Positions 16,213-24,901 of a DNA stretch of 64,000 nt are shown here, in pieces; position 1 is the first letter of the stretch; every line of letters begins with the position of its first letter. A program made the translations under genes and the position numbers. Origin of the DNA: Desulfobulbaceae bacterium (lineage in GTDB: Bacteria > Desulfobacterota > Desulfobulbia > Desulfobulbales > SURF-16); assembly GCA_020444175.1 (NCBI GenBank), contig JAHLLM010000010.1, positions 1-64,000 of the forward strand. Reading direction: 5' to 3'. The notes beneath the pieces were generated by a model. The model had not been told where the DNA came from, ran no database searches, and saw nothing but the letters and a program-made list of their open reading frames with translations.

Positions 16213-17288
16213 TTCAACTTGACGCTCTGCCAAAGTTTTATAGCGCGGTAATGGACCACCGCGATGTGGAAAAAGAAATTAATCGATTACTCAAATGCAA
16301 CCTGGAGAAAAAGTATACTTTCTCAAAAAAGGATAAAACAGGAGTCCTGAAATACGCCCAGAAGAATTTTTTCTCGATTCTGTTTCTGTCCATATACAGA
16401 GCCCTTGATATTTCAAAACAGAGACGGGGCTTTTACGGGCAGATCAACCATTGTCTGCGGGGGCTGGTGACCGGTACCGACAACCTGCTGGACAACGAAT
16501 ACAAGGAAATGCTGCCCCTTGCCTTTCCTGAATCGGCAATTCGATTCAAGAGTGTCATGCACATTCTTTTGTTTGACAGATTCCTTTTCCAGATTGTTGA
16601 ACGTGGAGTGGGAGAGGGATTGATCAGTCGGGATGATGTTGATAAGGTACATAAAGGCCTGTTTGAAGCCCTGGTGCCCATTGGTGCAGAAGAATCCCAG
16701 GAAGAGGGCGGTATCACCGAAATTTTGACACCAAGGGAAATTCTTTCCTCTGTTCACATGTACAAGGGCGGCAAACTCTTATGCCTGTCCTTTGTAGCTC
16801 CAAAGATCCTGGAGCCGGAGAAGGCCGATGCCCTGGAGCGGGCCGAAAAGGGAATTTACAGTATAGGAATGGCATTGCAAATCATCGACGATCTGACCGA
16901 TTTTTATGAGGATATCCGCGACAAGAACCATAATTATCTTGTTTCTTCCATATACCACCAGGGCACTGAAGCGGAAAAAGAGGTTCTTGCCGCTATCCTG
17001 CAGGACAGCACGGACAGAGGGCCAATTGAAACTCTTTTTGAGAATTCCACCCGCCGGGTTATGAAACAGGCAATCGGCGAAGCCCTGCAGGGATTTGATA
17101 TCCTCAATAAGACGGGATACTGGTTGTCGCGGCGCAATGCCTACAAACTTATCCGCTATCTCTTCAAGTTGCGGGGAGTAGAGAATCTGCTGCCTTTCTT
17201 TCCTGAGGAAAATGAACATGATACGGTCCTTGGTGACTATTCCACAAACAGCAGCGGCGCTTTAACAGAACTGATCACCCATGGATAA
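16209..17288 (+). CDS. Class I isoprenoid synthase-fold enzyme (polyprenyl synthetase-like)
   Basis: The 359-aa all-helical protein carries two Asp-rich metal-binding motifs at the right spacing for a trans-isoprenyl diphosphate synthase or class I terpene synthase: DNLLD at 91-95 (in place of the first DDxxD) and DDLTD at 227-231. Between them is YKGGKLL, matching the conserved Lys block. The first motif is reduced and the flanking Arg-rich segment of true chain-elongating synthases is missing, so it may use a preformed prenyl diphosphate, as a terpene cyclase or transferase would. It overlaps both neighbours (4 and 8 bases) in a tightly coupled operon. Confidence 0.75.
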   Translation: MIQLDALPKFYSAVMDHRDVEKEINRLLKCNLEKKYTFSKKDKTGVLKYAQKNFFSILFLSIYRALDISKQRRGFYGQINHCLRGLVTGTDNLLDNEYKEMLPLAFPESAIRFKSVMHILLFDRFLFQIVERGVGEGLISRDDVDKVHKGLFEALVPIGAEESQEEGGITEILTPREILSSVHMYKGGKLLCLSFVAPKILEPEKADALERAEKGIYSIGMALQIIDDLTDFYEDIRDKNHNYLVSSIYHQGTEAEKEVLAAILQDSTDRGPIETLFENSTRRVMKQAIGEALQGFDILNKTGYWLSRRNAYKLIRYLFKLRGVENLLPFFPEENEHDTVLGDYSTNSSGALTELITHG

Positions 17289-17943
17289 CACTGTTCTCAC
17301 ACGCGGTCGGCACTTAAATCATGTTGCCTGGCTGTATGACCCTGTCATGGAGAGGCTGTCTTTTGGCCGAGAACGCAAGTTTCGTGAAAAAACGCTGCAG
17401 CATATGGATTTTGCCTCAAACGACAGGATTCTGGACATTGGCTGCGGCACCGGCAGCCTGACGCTTTTGGTGGCTCGTCAGCTTGAGGAGGCCAGCCTGA
17501 TCACCGGCATTGATGCGGCACCAAAAATGATTGCAATCGCGCGTCGCAAGGCTGCCAAGCTTGGATGTCCCGCGGTTTTTTCAGTGGGTGTTTCAGAGGA
17601 GCTCGATTTTGAGGACGCCTCCTTTGATTTTGTTGTGAATTCCATGTTTACCCATCATATTGACCACGAGTTGAAACAACGATCATTTCAAGAGATGTAT
17701 CGTGTTTTAAAACCGGGCGGCAAAATACTGACTGTGGACATAGATCGACCAACAACATTACTGGGTGCGCTCATGGGCTGGGGGGCGCGTTATCTCCTTA
17801 TCCAGGAGGAGCTGGTTGACAACCTGAAGGGGAACCTTCCTGCCCTTATGGCGGAAGCCGGTTTCGACAGTATCGGAAATCTGGAGCATGTACACGGCCT
17901 TGTTTCTTTTTTCAGCGCCCGTAAGGGTGGGGGCAGCGAATGA
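17281..17943 (+). CDS. Class I SAM-dependent methyltransferase (UbiE/MenG-like)
   Basis: The 220-aa protein has the Rossmann SAM-binding fold: motif I ILDIGCGTGSLTLL at about residues 49-62, the acidic residue in GIDAAPKMI, and a post-motif MYRVLKPGGKILTVDID. Its general look is that of quinone or lipid C-methyltransferases. Together with the ICMT-like enzyme it would give the pathway two methylations. It overlaps the upstream gene by 8 bases and the downstream permease by 4 (ATGA). Confidence 0.8.
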   Translation: MDNTVLTRGRHLNHVAWLYDPVMERLSFGRERKFREKTLQHMDFASNDRILDIGCGTGSLTLLVARQLEEASLITGIDAAPKMIAIARRKAAKLGCPAVFSVGVSEELDFEDASFDFVVNSMFTHHIDHELKQRSFQEMYRVLKPGGKILTVDIDRPTTLLGALMGWGARYLLIQEELVDNLKGNLPALMAEAGFDSIGNLEHVHGLVSFFSARKGGGSE

Positions 17944-19163
17944 AGCTGTTTGTGATGTATTGCAGGATTGCTTTCCGCAATGTGAAACGCAATATGCGGC
18001 GCTCTCTTCTGACGGTATCGGCCATAGCTTTCGGACTGTTCTGCCTCATTATTTTCCAGGCGCTGAAGACCGGACTGCATCGCGAAATGGTGTCCGGCAC
18101 CGTCAATCTGGATATCGGTTCACTGCAGATTCATGCGGCAGGTTATGAGGCAAATCTTGCTTCCCTGCGGCCCATTGAAAATATCAAAGATGTCATTGAT
18201 CATGTTCAAAAATACGAAGGAGTCACCTATTCTGCCAGGGTTAAAGCCCCGGGGCTTGTCCTTTCGGGAAAAAACAGCGCAACCGTTATCCTTGCCGGCA
18301 TAAATCCATCGCTTGAGTCCACGGTGACCTTCATTCATGATAAGGTTGTTGCCGGTGCATATCTGATTGATAAGAAAAGTGTTCTCATCGGCAAAGAGCT
18401 TGCCGACAGTCTTGGCAACAAGGTTGGCGATAAAATTACTCTCATGACCCAGGATATATACGGCAAAGCGGTGGCAAGGAAGTTTACTGTCGGCGGGCTT
18501 TACCGTACAGGACGCAGCTCGTTTAACAGGACGCATGTTTATATCAATCAGGAGGATGCGCAAAACTTTCTGGGCCTTGAAAAAGAATGGACGGAGATAG
18601 CTTTACAGACAGACCCCATGAAGGCCGAAAACGTGGCAGTCTCACTGCAGAGTATGCTCCCGGACAAGATATATCAAATTCGAACCTGGGAAGCGGTCGC
18701 CCCAGATCTCAGGCAATTGATTGATCTCAATGATGCGACCATGACGCTTTTGATTCTTATTGTTTTTGCCATTGTTGCCATGGGAGTCACCAACACCATG
18801 ACCACCGTGATTTACGAGCGTTTCCATGAAATAGGCGTTCTGACAACCATCGGCACAACACCGAGCGGCATTGTCGGCATGATTGTTCTTGAGTCTTTGT
18901 TCCTGGGGCTTGCCGCTTCTCTGGTGGGCAGCGTAGCCGCAGGGCTGGCCTGCCTGCATCTTTCACAGACCGGCATTGATCTGACCCAGTTTACAAGCAA
19001 CAATCAATATTTTACAGGGAGCCATATACTGAAAACCTACCTGACGTCCACTGATATTGTCATGGCCAATGGAGTGACACTGCTGACTGCATTGCTTGCC
19101 GGGATTTATCCCGCCTTGAAGGCCTCGAGAATTGAACCGTTGAAAGCGATTCATCACATTTAG
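17940..19163 (+). CDS. ABC transporter permease, MacB/LolC-type (FtsX domain)
   Basis: The 407-aa protein has one N-terminal membrane helix (about residues 20-42), a large periplasmic MacB-type domain (to about residue 265) and three C-terminal helices forming the FtsX domain, ending with the PALKASRIEPLKAIHHI motif typical of the family. These permeases do not move substrate through the inner membrane; they use ATP to act on lipoproteins, lipids or peptides in the periplasm. The gene overlaps the methyltransferase by 4 bases, which ties export to the upstream biosynthetic genes. Its ATPase partner is 180 bp downstream, separated by an inserted repeat. Confidence 0.85.
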   Translation: MKLFVMYCRIAFRNVKRNMRRSLLTVSAIAFGLFCLIIFQALKTGLHREMVSGTVNLDIGSLQIHAAGYEANLASLRPIENIKDVIDHVQKYEGVTYSARVKAPGLVLSGKNSATVILAGINPSLESTVTFIHDKVVAGAYLIDKKSVLIGKELADSLGNKVGDKITLMTQDIYGKAVARKFTVGGLYRTGRSSFNRTHVYINQEDAQNFLGLEKEWTEIALQTDPMKAENVAVSLQSMLPDKIYQIRTWEAVAPDLRQLIDLNDATMTLLILIVFAIVAMGVTNTMTTVIYERFHEIGVLTTIGTTPSGIVGMIVLESLFLGLAASLVGSVAAGLACLHLSQTGIDLTQFTSNNQYFTGSHILKTYLTSTDIVMANGVTLLTALLAGIYPALKASRIEPLKAIHHI

Positions 19164-19184
19164 GATAGCCTCTTTTTGAATATT

Positions 19185-19327
19185 CTCGTGTCATGTCAAA
19201 TATCTTTTGACGCTTATCGTAGGTCGGGAGATAGCGAACAAGGAGAGACTTCGACCCCTTCCCGACGCTGAAGAGTCGCCATGGGTATGACGACCTACAC
19301 GACAATTGGAGCTTGACATGACACGAG
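19185..19327. mobile_element. 143-bp MITE-like element inserted between permease and ATPase genes
   Basis: CTCGTGTCATGTCAA (19185-19199) and TTGACATGACACGAG (19313-19327) are perfect 15-bp inverted terminal repeats. A second, inner pair, GTAGGTCG (about 19219-19226) and CGACCTAC (19291-19298), makes a nested hairpin. No coding capacity is present. The element ends 17 bp before the start of the ATPase gene and would explain why two otherwise coupled genes are separated. Confidence 0.7.
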
Positions 19328-19344
19328 GGACGAAGGAAAAAAGC

Positions 19345-20028
19345 ATGATTGAACTTAACGGCGTCAGCAGGGTCTATCAGGAAGGAAAAAACGCGGTCAC
19401 TGCACTGCAGCCGACAACACTCAAAATAGACAAAGGTGAATTTGTCTGTGTGGCCGGACCTTCCGGGTCGGGTAAAACAACCCTGCTCAATCTCATGGCG
19501 GGCATTGATACCCCGAGCACAGGCAGCGTAGTTATTAACAACCAGCAGATAAATGGCCTTTCTCCGACACACTCAGCCCTGATGCGGCGTCAAACAATCG
19601 GCTTTGTTTTTCAGACATTCAACCTCATCCCGGTGCTCAGTGCCTTTGAAAATGTTGAGTATGTTCTTCTTCTGAGAAGGGTGCCTTCACCGAAACGGGC
19701 CGCCCTGGTGGAAAAGGCGCTTAAAAGCGTCGGCCTTGGAGGATATGAAGGCAAACGGCCGTTTGAATTAAGCGGCGGACAGCAGCAGCGAGTGGCTGTG
19801 GCCCGGGCCATTGTCGGCGAGCCATCCCTTGTGCTGGCAGATGAACCGACAGGGAACCTTGATTCGCAAACCGGCAGCGATCTTATGGCGCTGCTGCAAA
19901 AAATCAACCACCAGCAGCAAACAACATTTGTCTTTTCCTCCCACGATCCACGCGTTATTGAAAGCGCCAGGCGAATTATTTATCTCCGGGATGGCCTCAT
20001 CTCCGACCAATCTCACAATCAAAAGTAA
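19345..20028 (+). CDS. ABC transporter ATP-binding protein, LolD/MacB type
   Basis: The 227-aa ATPase has Walker A AGPSGSGKTTLLNL, signature LSGGQQQRVAVARA, Walker B LVLADEPTGNLD and the switch His in FSSHDPRV. It is the expected partner of the FtsX-type permease upstream. The start is set at ATG 19345, preceded by AAGGA; earlier in-frame starts at 19306 and 19318 lie inside the terminal repeat of the inserted element and are unlikely to be native. The C-terminus ends soon after the core, as in LolD. Confidence 0.85.
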   Translation: MIELNGVSRVYQEGKNAVTALQPTTLKIDKGEFVCVAGPSGSGKTTLLNLMAGIDTPSTGSVVINNQQINGLSPTHSALMRRQTIGFVFQTFNLIPVLSAFENVEYVLLLRRVPSPKRAALVEKALKSVGLGGYEGKRPFELSGGQQQRVAVARAIVGEPSLVLADEPTGNLDSQTGSDLMALLQKINHQQQTTFVFSSHDPRVIESARRIIYLRDGLISDQSHNQK

Positions 20029-20234
20029 CGACAAACATCTCTTCTGAATTTTCTGGAGTACGAATTTGTTCGATATAACCTTTGCTTGCCGCCGGGATAA
20101 AATTTTAATATGATAATTACTTACATGACTGCAATGTGAAGTCATTTTTTTATGTGATTACCACTGAAACTCAGCCAGTCTTGCAGCAGGTACTGTAATG
20201 CATTAATAATTCAAAAAATACTGTCTACACAAGA

Positions 20235-20306
20235 GTCATTCCCGCGAAGGCGGGAATCCAGGGTAGCTGGCTCGTCCGCCTAGATTCCCGCCTTCGCGGG
20301 AATGAC
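20235..20306. repeat. REP-like inverted pair (GTCATTCCCGC...)
   Basis: GTCATTCCCGCGAAGGCGGG running on to AATC (20235-20258) and its exact reverse complement (20283-20306) are separated by 24 bases, and each arm is itself a hairpin (CCCGC-gaag-GCGGG). This belongs to a widespread family of GC-rich palindromic repeats. A diverged pair is found at 52191-52253. It lies in the gap between the ABC ATPase and radical SAM genes and could act as a transcript stabiliser or partial terminator. Confidence 0.75.
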
Positions 20307-20361
20307 GTATAAAAAAGGCTGAAAATGAGTGGTAATCATATTTTTTTAAGAGAGGACCCCA

Positions 20362-21654
20362 ATGGTGTCGGCAAAAGAGCTCCAAGCGCAAACAGGTATT
20401 ATCCATCCACGATTCGGCGATCTCGCAAGTCCCATGGCGGTTTCCCTTGGCCGTTTCTGCGGCGACGAGCTTCAAAACTTTCGTGAACAGAGCCATGCCT
20501 ACATCCATCTTTCCGTAACCGGGCGATGTAATGCCCGTTGTAAAGGTTGTATCAATGCAGCCAGTGCCAAAGACTTTGCAGCAAACCGCAGTCTGGCCTC
20601 TACCATTAATGAAACAGTTCCTTCCCGTGATGCGGCCTGTATTCTCCACCTGCTGGAAGAAACAGATAAGGAGGATGCCGTTATCTGTTTTTATGGCGGG
20701 GAACCCCTGCTGGCCATGGATAAAATACTGCAGGTTAAGGAAATTATTAACAGTGCCACCTGTTCAGTTCCTGTCCGCTATATGCTCTATACCAACGGCA
20801 CCCTGCTCAGTAGTGCCGCACGCAATCACCCTGATCTGTTAAAGGATCTGTGGCTTACCTCCATCTCTATTGACGGTCGCCGGGAGCAGCATGAAGCAGT
20901 GCGGCCCGGCACAAAGCTGAGCATGATACATAAAGGACTTTCGGAATTTCGTAAGATATCCAAAGGCAAGGCTCTTATGTGGTCCACCCTGCGTGAGAGT
21001 CAGTCTTTAGCCGATTGCTTTAACGAGTTTCTTGATCTCTATGATCAGAATCTTATGGATCTTTTTTTCTGGCACTGGGTAGAGATAGAAGAGCCCTATG
21101 AAAATTTCACGGACTACTGCAGCCGGTATGAAGCTGATCTGGAGACGGTAATGGTTCATTACATTGCCGGTTTGCGCAATGGCCATATTCTGCCTGTCAT
21201 TCATGTAAACGAACTCATCGTTTTTGCACTCACCGGTCATGAACGCCAATCTTCAGGCTGCGGAGTTGAGCTTGCCGAGAATTTTGATCTTATTGACGGA
21301 AAAATTCATTCCTGTGCCGATTTGCCGCCGGAAATGGCCATAGGTCATATCGACAGCCAGGGGCGTCCCCATATTCAGAATCACGATCTTATGCCCCTTG
21401 TTACCTATAAAAAAGCACTTGGTTGTTACCAGTGCGGCGTGCATGCCTATTGCGGTGGTCGCTGCCCGGTTCAGGCCAACATGAGCAGCAATGAGCGACT
21501 GCTTCAGTATTGCCGGCTTATGCGACTTCATGTGGGCGTGGTGCTGTCAAGGCTTGATGAAATCAGAAATACAATGGCTGAGCAGGGAGTAACTGTCCAG
21601 CAGCTTTACGACAATGCGGCATTCTATGCCCAGTTTACAGATGTGACCCCATGA
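20362..21654 (+). CDS. Radical SAM protein with SPASM-type C-terminal domain
   Basis: The 430-aa enzyme has the radical SAM cluster motif CNARCKGC (Cys56, Cys60, Cys63) in HLSVTGRCNARCKGC, followed by the GGEPLL motif. The C-terminal part is Cys-rich, with CGVELAENF, HSCADL and LGCYQCGVHAYCGGRCPVQA, resembling a SPASM domain that binds auxiliary 4Fe-4S clusters. Such enzymes modify peptides or small molecules through a 5'-deoxyadenosyl radical. No precursor peptide ORF was found in the 330 bp before it. GAGAGG precedes the ATG. It overlaps the next gene by 4 bases, so the two enzymes probably act on the same molecule. It shares orientation with the isoprenoid/ABC genes. Confidence 0.85.
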   Translation: MVSAKELQAQTGIIHPRFGDLASPMAVSLGRFCGDELQNFREQSHAYIHLSVTGRCNARCKGCINAASAKDFAANRSLASTINETVPSRDAACILHLLEETDKEDAVICFYGGEPLLAMDKILQVKEIINSATCSVPVRYMLYTNGTLLSSAARNHPDLLKDLWLTSISIDGRREQHEAVRPGTKLSMIHKGLSEFRKISKGKALMWSTLRESQSLADCFNEFLDLYDQNLMDLFFWHWVEIEEPYENFTDYCSRYEADLETVMVHYIAGLRNGHILPVIHVNELIVFALTGHERQSSGCGVELAENFDLIDGKIHSCADLPPEMAIGHIDSQGRPHIQNHDLMPLVTYKKALGCYQCGVHAYCGGRCPVQANMSSNERLLQYCRLMRLHVGVVLSRLDEIRNTMAEQGVTVQQLYDNAAFYAQFTDVTP

Positions 21655-22838
21655 GTATGCATGGCAACACCCGAAACTTTGATACACTTATTGTGGCAGG
21701 AGTGGGCACTATCGGCGGCAGCATGATTGAGCTTGGCGGAGGAAGCGTTCTGCCGTTATTCAAAAAGGTAATCCTGGTTGACCTGGATTTGAGTCGTCTT
21801 TCCGGATATATGAGCAGTGGTTTTACCTGTCTGCATGGTTCATTGGAAGATGCTTTTTTGATACAAAGGATCATCCAAGAGATGGAAGGAAAGGGGCTGA
21901 TTGTCAACCTCTGTGCTGATACCGATAATGTACGGATTCGACAGATGATCGCTCCCTTTGACCTGGCTTATGTTGATTCCTGCGCAGGTTCGGTTCCGGA
22001 TATGGAAGATTGCTGTTTCAGCACTCTGATGGATTATACCCTGACGTCTGTGCCGAGCCGCTGTCCGCAATGGCTCTGTTGGGGAATAAATCCGGGTATG
22101 GTCGAGATTATTGCCCGAAAGATCATTCGGGATCGCTCCTGGAATAAAGGCAAACTGAGTGTTACTGTTTTTGAAAATGACCAGCTTGAGGCGAAATTGT
22201 TTAACGGCAAGATTGCTTTGGGCTGGTGCCCGTCTGCCTTTATTGAAGAACTGATGCTTTTCCCGACCATGGAGGTCATCAATGGAAAGCCCCGGGAAGA
22301 CTCTTGTGCTGGAGCACGAGGGGCTATTGCTTACTGGGCTGGAAAGCCGGTTCCTTCCCGTATCGTCGCCCACGAGGATATCTGGAATATGTCCATGATA
22401 GAAGGAGTTGAAGAGGCCCGTTTCCTGTATGGATTGCACCCCAAAGTCATGCACATTCTTGACAGTACACCGCAGGCGGCTGAGCGTGTTTTACAGGTGC
22501 CGCCTGAAAATATCCCTGTCGGTGGTCTGGAGCAGGTTGCTGTCAGGGTAAACGCCGCCGCGAAAGGCCATAGTCAAACTCTGCTCTGGAAAACTGATCA
22601 TCAGCAAACCTGGGAAACACATGGCCTCAATGCTGTACAATTTCAAACAGCCACGTCCATGCTGCTGGCTGTCATGCTTCTCCAGCAGACCGGATACGGA
22701 ATATTGCCGGGCAATTTCTGTGCTGCCAATCTGCCTATTCTTTCAAAAGACTGGCAGCAGATTGAACGCTTCATGTCATTGCTCGGCATGGAATGGGAGG
22801 ATGGTGATCACCTGAACCTCTCTTTCCAGCGGCTGTGA
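21651..22838 (+). CDS. Saccharopine dehydrogenase-like NAD(P)-binding protein
   Basis: The 395-aa protein begins with a Rossmann dinucleotide fold (LIVAGVGTIGGSM, about residues 13-25), followed by acidic VDLDLSRL, and continues with a catalytic-type domain resembling saccharopine dehydrogenase or homospermidine synthase (YVDSCAGSVPDMEDC; CWGINPGMVEIIARK). These enzymes make or break secondary amines, coupling an amine to a carbonyl with NAD(P)H. The gene is translationally coupled to the radical SAM enzyme, so a reductive amination or alkyl transfer step on the product of that enzyme is a reasonable guess. The exact substrate cannot be told. Confidence 0.7.
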   Translation: MSMHGNTRNFDTLIVAGVGTIGGSMIELGGGSVLPLFKKVILVDLDLSRLSGYMSSGFTCLHGSLEDAFLIQRIIQEMEGKGLIVNLCADTDNVRIRQMIAPFDLAYVDSCAGSVPDMEDCCFSTLMDYTLTSVPSRCPQWLCWGINPGMVEIIARKIIRDRSWNKGKLSVTVFENDQLEAKLFNGKIALGWCPSAFIEELMLFPTMEVINGKPREDSCAGARGAIAYWAGKPVPSRIVAHEDIWNMSMIEGVEEARFLYGLHPKVMHILDSTPQAAERVLQVPPENIPVGGLEQVAVRVNAAAKGHSQTLLWKTDHQQTWETHGLNAVQFQTATSMLLAVMLLQQTGYGILPGNFCAANLPILSKDWQQIERFMSLLGMEWEDGDHLNLSFQRL

Positions 22839-22843
22839 GGCGG

Positions 22844-23389
22844 TTAGTAGCCGAATGTGCCGTGTTTTTCTCCAAGCGCCCGAACCCACTCTTTTTTATC
22901 CAGGTCAAAAAGAGAATTGGCTCTCTTGCGCATAATTTCGGAAAAAGCATACTCTTTAATGAATGTTTCCACCTCTACACCACCAATTATCAATGCCAGC
23001 TTGAGATCTTCTTCAGCCTCTTTTTCCTTTCCCTGAGCCTTCAGGATAAGGCTGCGGGCCACATAGGCTGCACCATGCTTGACATTGAGAATGAGCGTTT
23101 CCGTCAAATCGTCAAGCGCTTTGCTGAGATCATTGGCATTCAAAAAGGCGATACCCCGCAGAAACAGTGCCTGTTCGCTTGATTTATCTTTTTCAAGAAC
23201 GTGGCTGAAATCGTTCACTGCGGCTTTAAAATCTCCATGGTGCAAAGAGGCAAGCCCGCGAGCCAGGTGAGCTTCAGCAGGTTCGTATCCATGGTCAAGT
23301 GCCCTTGAAAAAGCCTCGACGCTTTTAGAAAACTCTCCCTGGAGATAGTATTTCTGGCCTTTGCGAAAATCAATATTTGCTGTTTTCAT
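22844..23389 (-). CDS. TPR-repeat protein
   Basis: The 181-aa protein consists of about four tetratricopeptide repeats (AEAHLARGLASLHHGDFKAA, then EQALFLRGIAFLNANDLSKA, then AAYVARSLILKAQGKEKEA) and a short C-terminal helical tail. It has no signal peptide, so it should be a cytoplasmic scaffold. It converges with the saccharopine-dehydrogenase-like gene, 5 bp apart, so it is not part of that operon. Its partner is unknown. Confidence 0.8.
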   Translation of the reverse strand: MKTANIDFRKGQKYYLQGEFSKSVEAFSRALDHGYEPAEAHLARGLASLHHGDFKAAVNDFSHVLEKDKSSEQALFLRGIAFLNANDLSKALDDLTETLILNVKHGAAYVARSLILKAQGKEKEAEEDLKLALIIGGVEVETFIKEYAFSEIMRKRANSLFDLDKKEWVRALGEKHGTFGY

Positions 23390-23555
23390 ATGTCACCTCG
23401 CTTCTTAGAGAGAACATTGGGCATTACTCTGAAAAATTTCATTTTTTTTATAATAATTACTATTTTCTATAAGTAAATGATAAGCATTAGCACAGTTGAA
23501 TCAAGTTGATTGAAGCCATTGCCTCAGGTGCAGATATTCTCCCGTTAAAAGAGGT

Positions 23556-23683
23556 AACAGCTCACAGGGTGACGAATCTGCTGCGTTATCGCCTTGCTCG
23601 CATACCGCTTTATAGTTTACAGGACGATGCCTCGAAGATTTCGCAAGCTCACTATCTGCATCTCCGGCACCCCGTGAGCTGTT
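23556..23683. mobile_element. 128-bp MITE-like element with AACAGCTCAC ends
   Basis: AACAGCTCACAGGGTG (23556-23571) and CACCCCGTGAGCTGTT (23668-23683) are inverted terminal repeats matching at 15 of 16 positions. A further diverged end, ACAGGGTGAGCAGTTACT, lies about 40 bp to the right. The interior has no coding capacity. It fills most of the gap between the divergent TPR and GNAT genes. The sequence left of it includes AATGATAAGCATTA (about 23477-23490), a weak iron-regulator-like palindrome. Confidence 0.6.
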
Positions 23684-23921
23684 GCAACGCTGGTGGTTGC
23701 TGAAAGAAAGGTGGCTACAGGGTGAGCAGTTACTAAAAGAAAATTTTTCTTTCCATATCTCGTCAAACAATAGTTGACACATAACTATCAAGTATTTATA
23801 ACAAAAAAAAGATTGCATACCACGATGTGTCATGGCGCGTGGTGGGCAGTTTGTTTTTGTGTGCATGATGTGCAATGAGTATGACATTCTTGTTGCCTCA
23901 CAGCTCCCGGAGAGAAAACCA

Positions 23922-24431
23922 ATGCAACTAGCGACATCCAATATGAATTCCCAAAATCGGAATTTGACAATACGGCAGGCGGAAAACTCGGATCTCGAAG
24001 AGCTGCTGGCAGTTCAGCTTCAGGCATATGATGTCCATACCTCTTGGCTTTCCCGGGAGCAGATTCCACCCTTGAATGAAACCTTGGACGGGGTGCGAAA
24101 AGATTTTCATAACAAAAGCATTCTCGTGGCATTCATTGATGGCAAAATCGTGGGCTCGGTGCGCTACGCAATAAAATCAGGAGTCTGCATGCTTGAAAGG
24201 TTGTTTGTTGATCCCGAATATCAAAAAATGGGAATTGGCAAGGAACTGGTGTTGGAGGTGGAAAAGCAGGTGCGTTTCAGAGCCCATAAAATATATCTGG
24301 AAACAGGGTTGCTTGCCGATGAACTCCTGAAATTTTATTCACGGCTTGGTTATTCCGGTGAAGCCATCCTGAGGAACCATTACGGCAATTTTGACTGGAT
24401 AGCTTTTTCTAAATTTGTGGAGCCTGCATAA
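23922..24431 (+). CDS. GNAT-family N-acetyltransferase
   Basis: The 169-aa protein has the GNAT fold with motif A MLERLFVDPEYQKMGIGKEL (the QxxGIG acetyl-CoA pyrophosphate loop) and a motif B-like C-terminus, LKFYSRLGYSGEAILR. The substrate is unknown; simple members acetylate amines of metabolites or proteins. The start at 23922 is taken because GGAGAG lies 7-12 bases before it; an in-frame ATG at 23832 would add 30 Cys/Met-rich residues that do not belong to the domain. It appears monocistronic. Confidence 0.8.
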   Translation: MQLATSNMNSQNRNLTIRQAENSDLEELLAVQLQAYDVHTSWLSREQIPPLNETLDGVRKDFHNKSILVAFIDGKIVGSVRYAIKSGVCMLERLFVDPEYQKMGIGKELVLEVEKQVRFRAHKIYLETGLLADELLKFYSRLGYSGEAILRNHYGNFDWIAFSKFVEPA

Positions 24432-24552
24432 CAGCTTGATTTATTGCAAACAGGTTGCCAGGTAACACTTTCGAAAATAAAAATACGCAATTGGTGATTT
24501 GTAAAGGACCGGGGACCTGAGGAAGAGGGTCAATCCTGACAGGAAACATTTG

Positions 24553-24582
24553 TTGACAAGAAATAGTCGAGCGGTCTATAAC
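24553..24582 (+). promoter_or_regulatory. Candidate sigma-70 promoter
   Basis: TTGACA (24553-24558) and TATAAC (24577-24582) are separated by 18 bases. This would give a leader of about 310 bases before the hybrid kinase at 24902. A small ORF at 24602-24808 lies in that leader but has no ribosome binding site and an unconvincing composition, so I do not call it a gene. Confidence 0.45.
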
Positions 24583-24901
24583 AAAGAATAGATGTTGGGA
24601 CATGAGGGCGAGTCAATGTTTTTGCCAAAAGAGTGGTTTTGCTGCAGAGCTGTCAATCATCCTGCTCTCTAATAAAAACAGATATTTTTTAGCGCGAATC
24701 CGCAAATACCACGAAATACAAAATGAAAAAAATGGATTCTGCGTGATTTGTAATTTTTCTTCGTGCCCCATGAGTTTTTGTCTTGCGTATTCAAAATACA
24801 CCGGATGAACCGCTACTTGTGCCGGTTTGTTTGAGGATAAAGAGAGATATGCTATCTGAAGAACGGATCGGGAGGATATTCGGCACGGTGAGGGATGGGT
24901 C

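Noticed and set aside
20029-20361. Precursor peptide gene for the radical SAM enzyme
   Set aside because: Only very short frames are present and the space is largely a REP pair; no leader-core peptide pattern was seen.
24602-24808. 68-aa plus-strand ORF in the leader of the hybrid kinase gene
   Set aside because: It has no ribosome binding site, an odd Cys/Ser-rich composition and no recognisable family; it lies between a promoter-like sequence and the kinase start.
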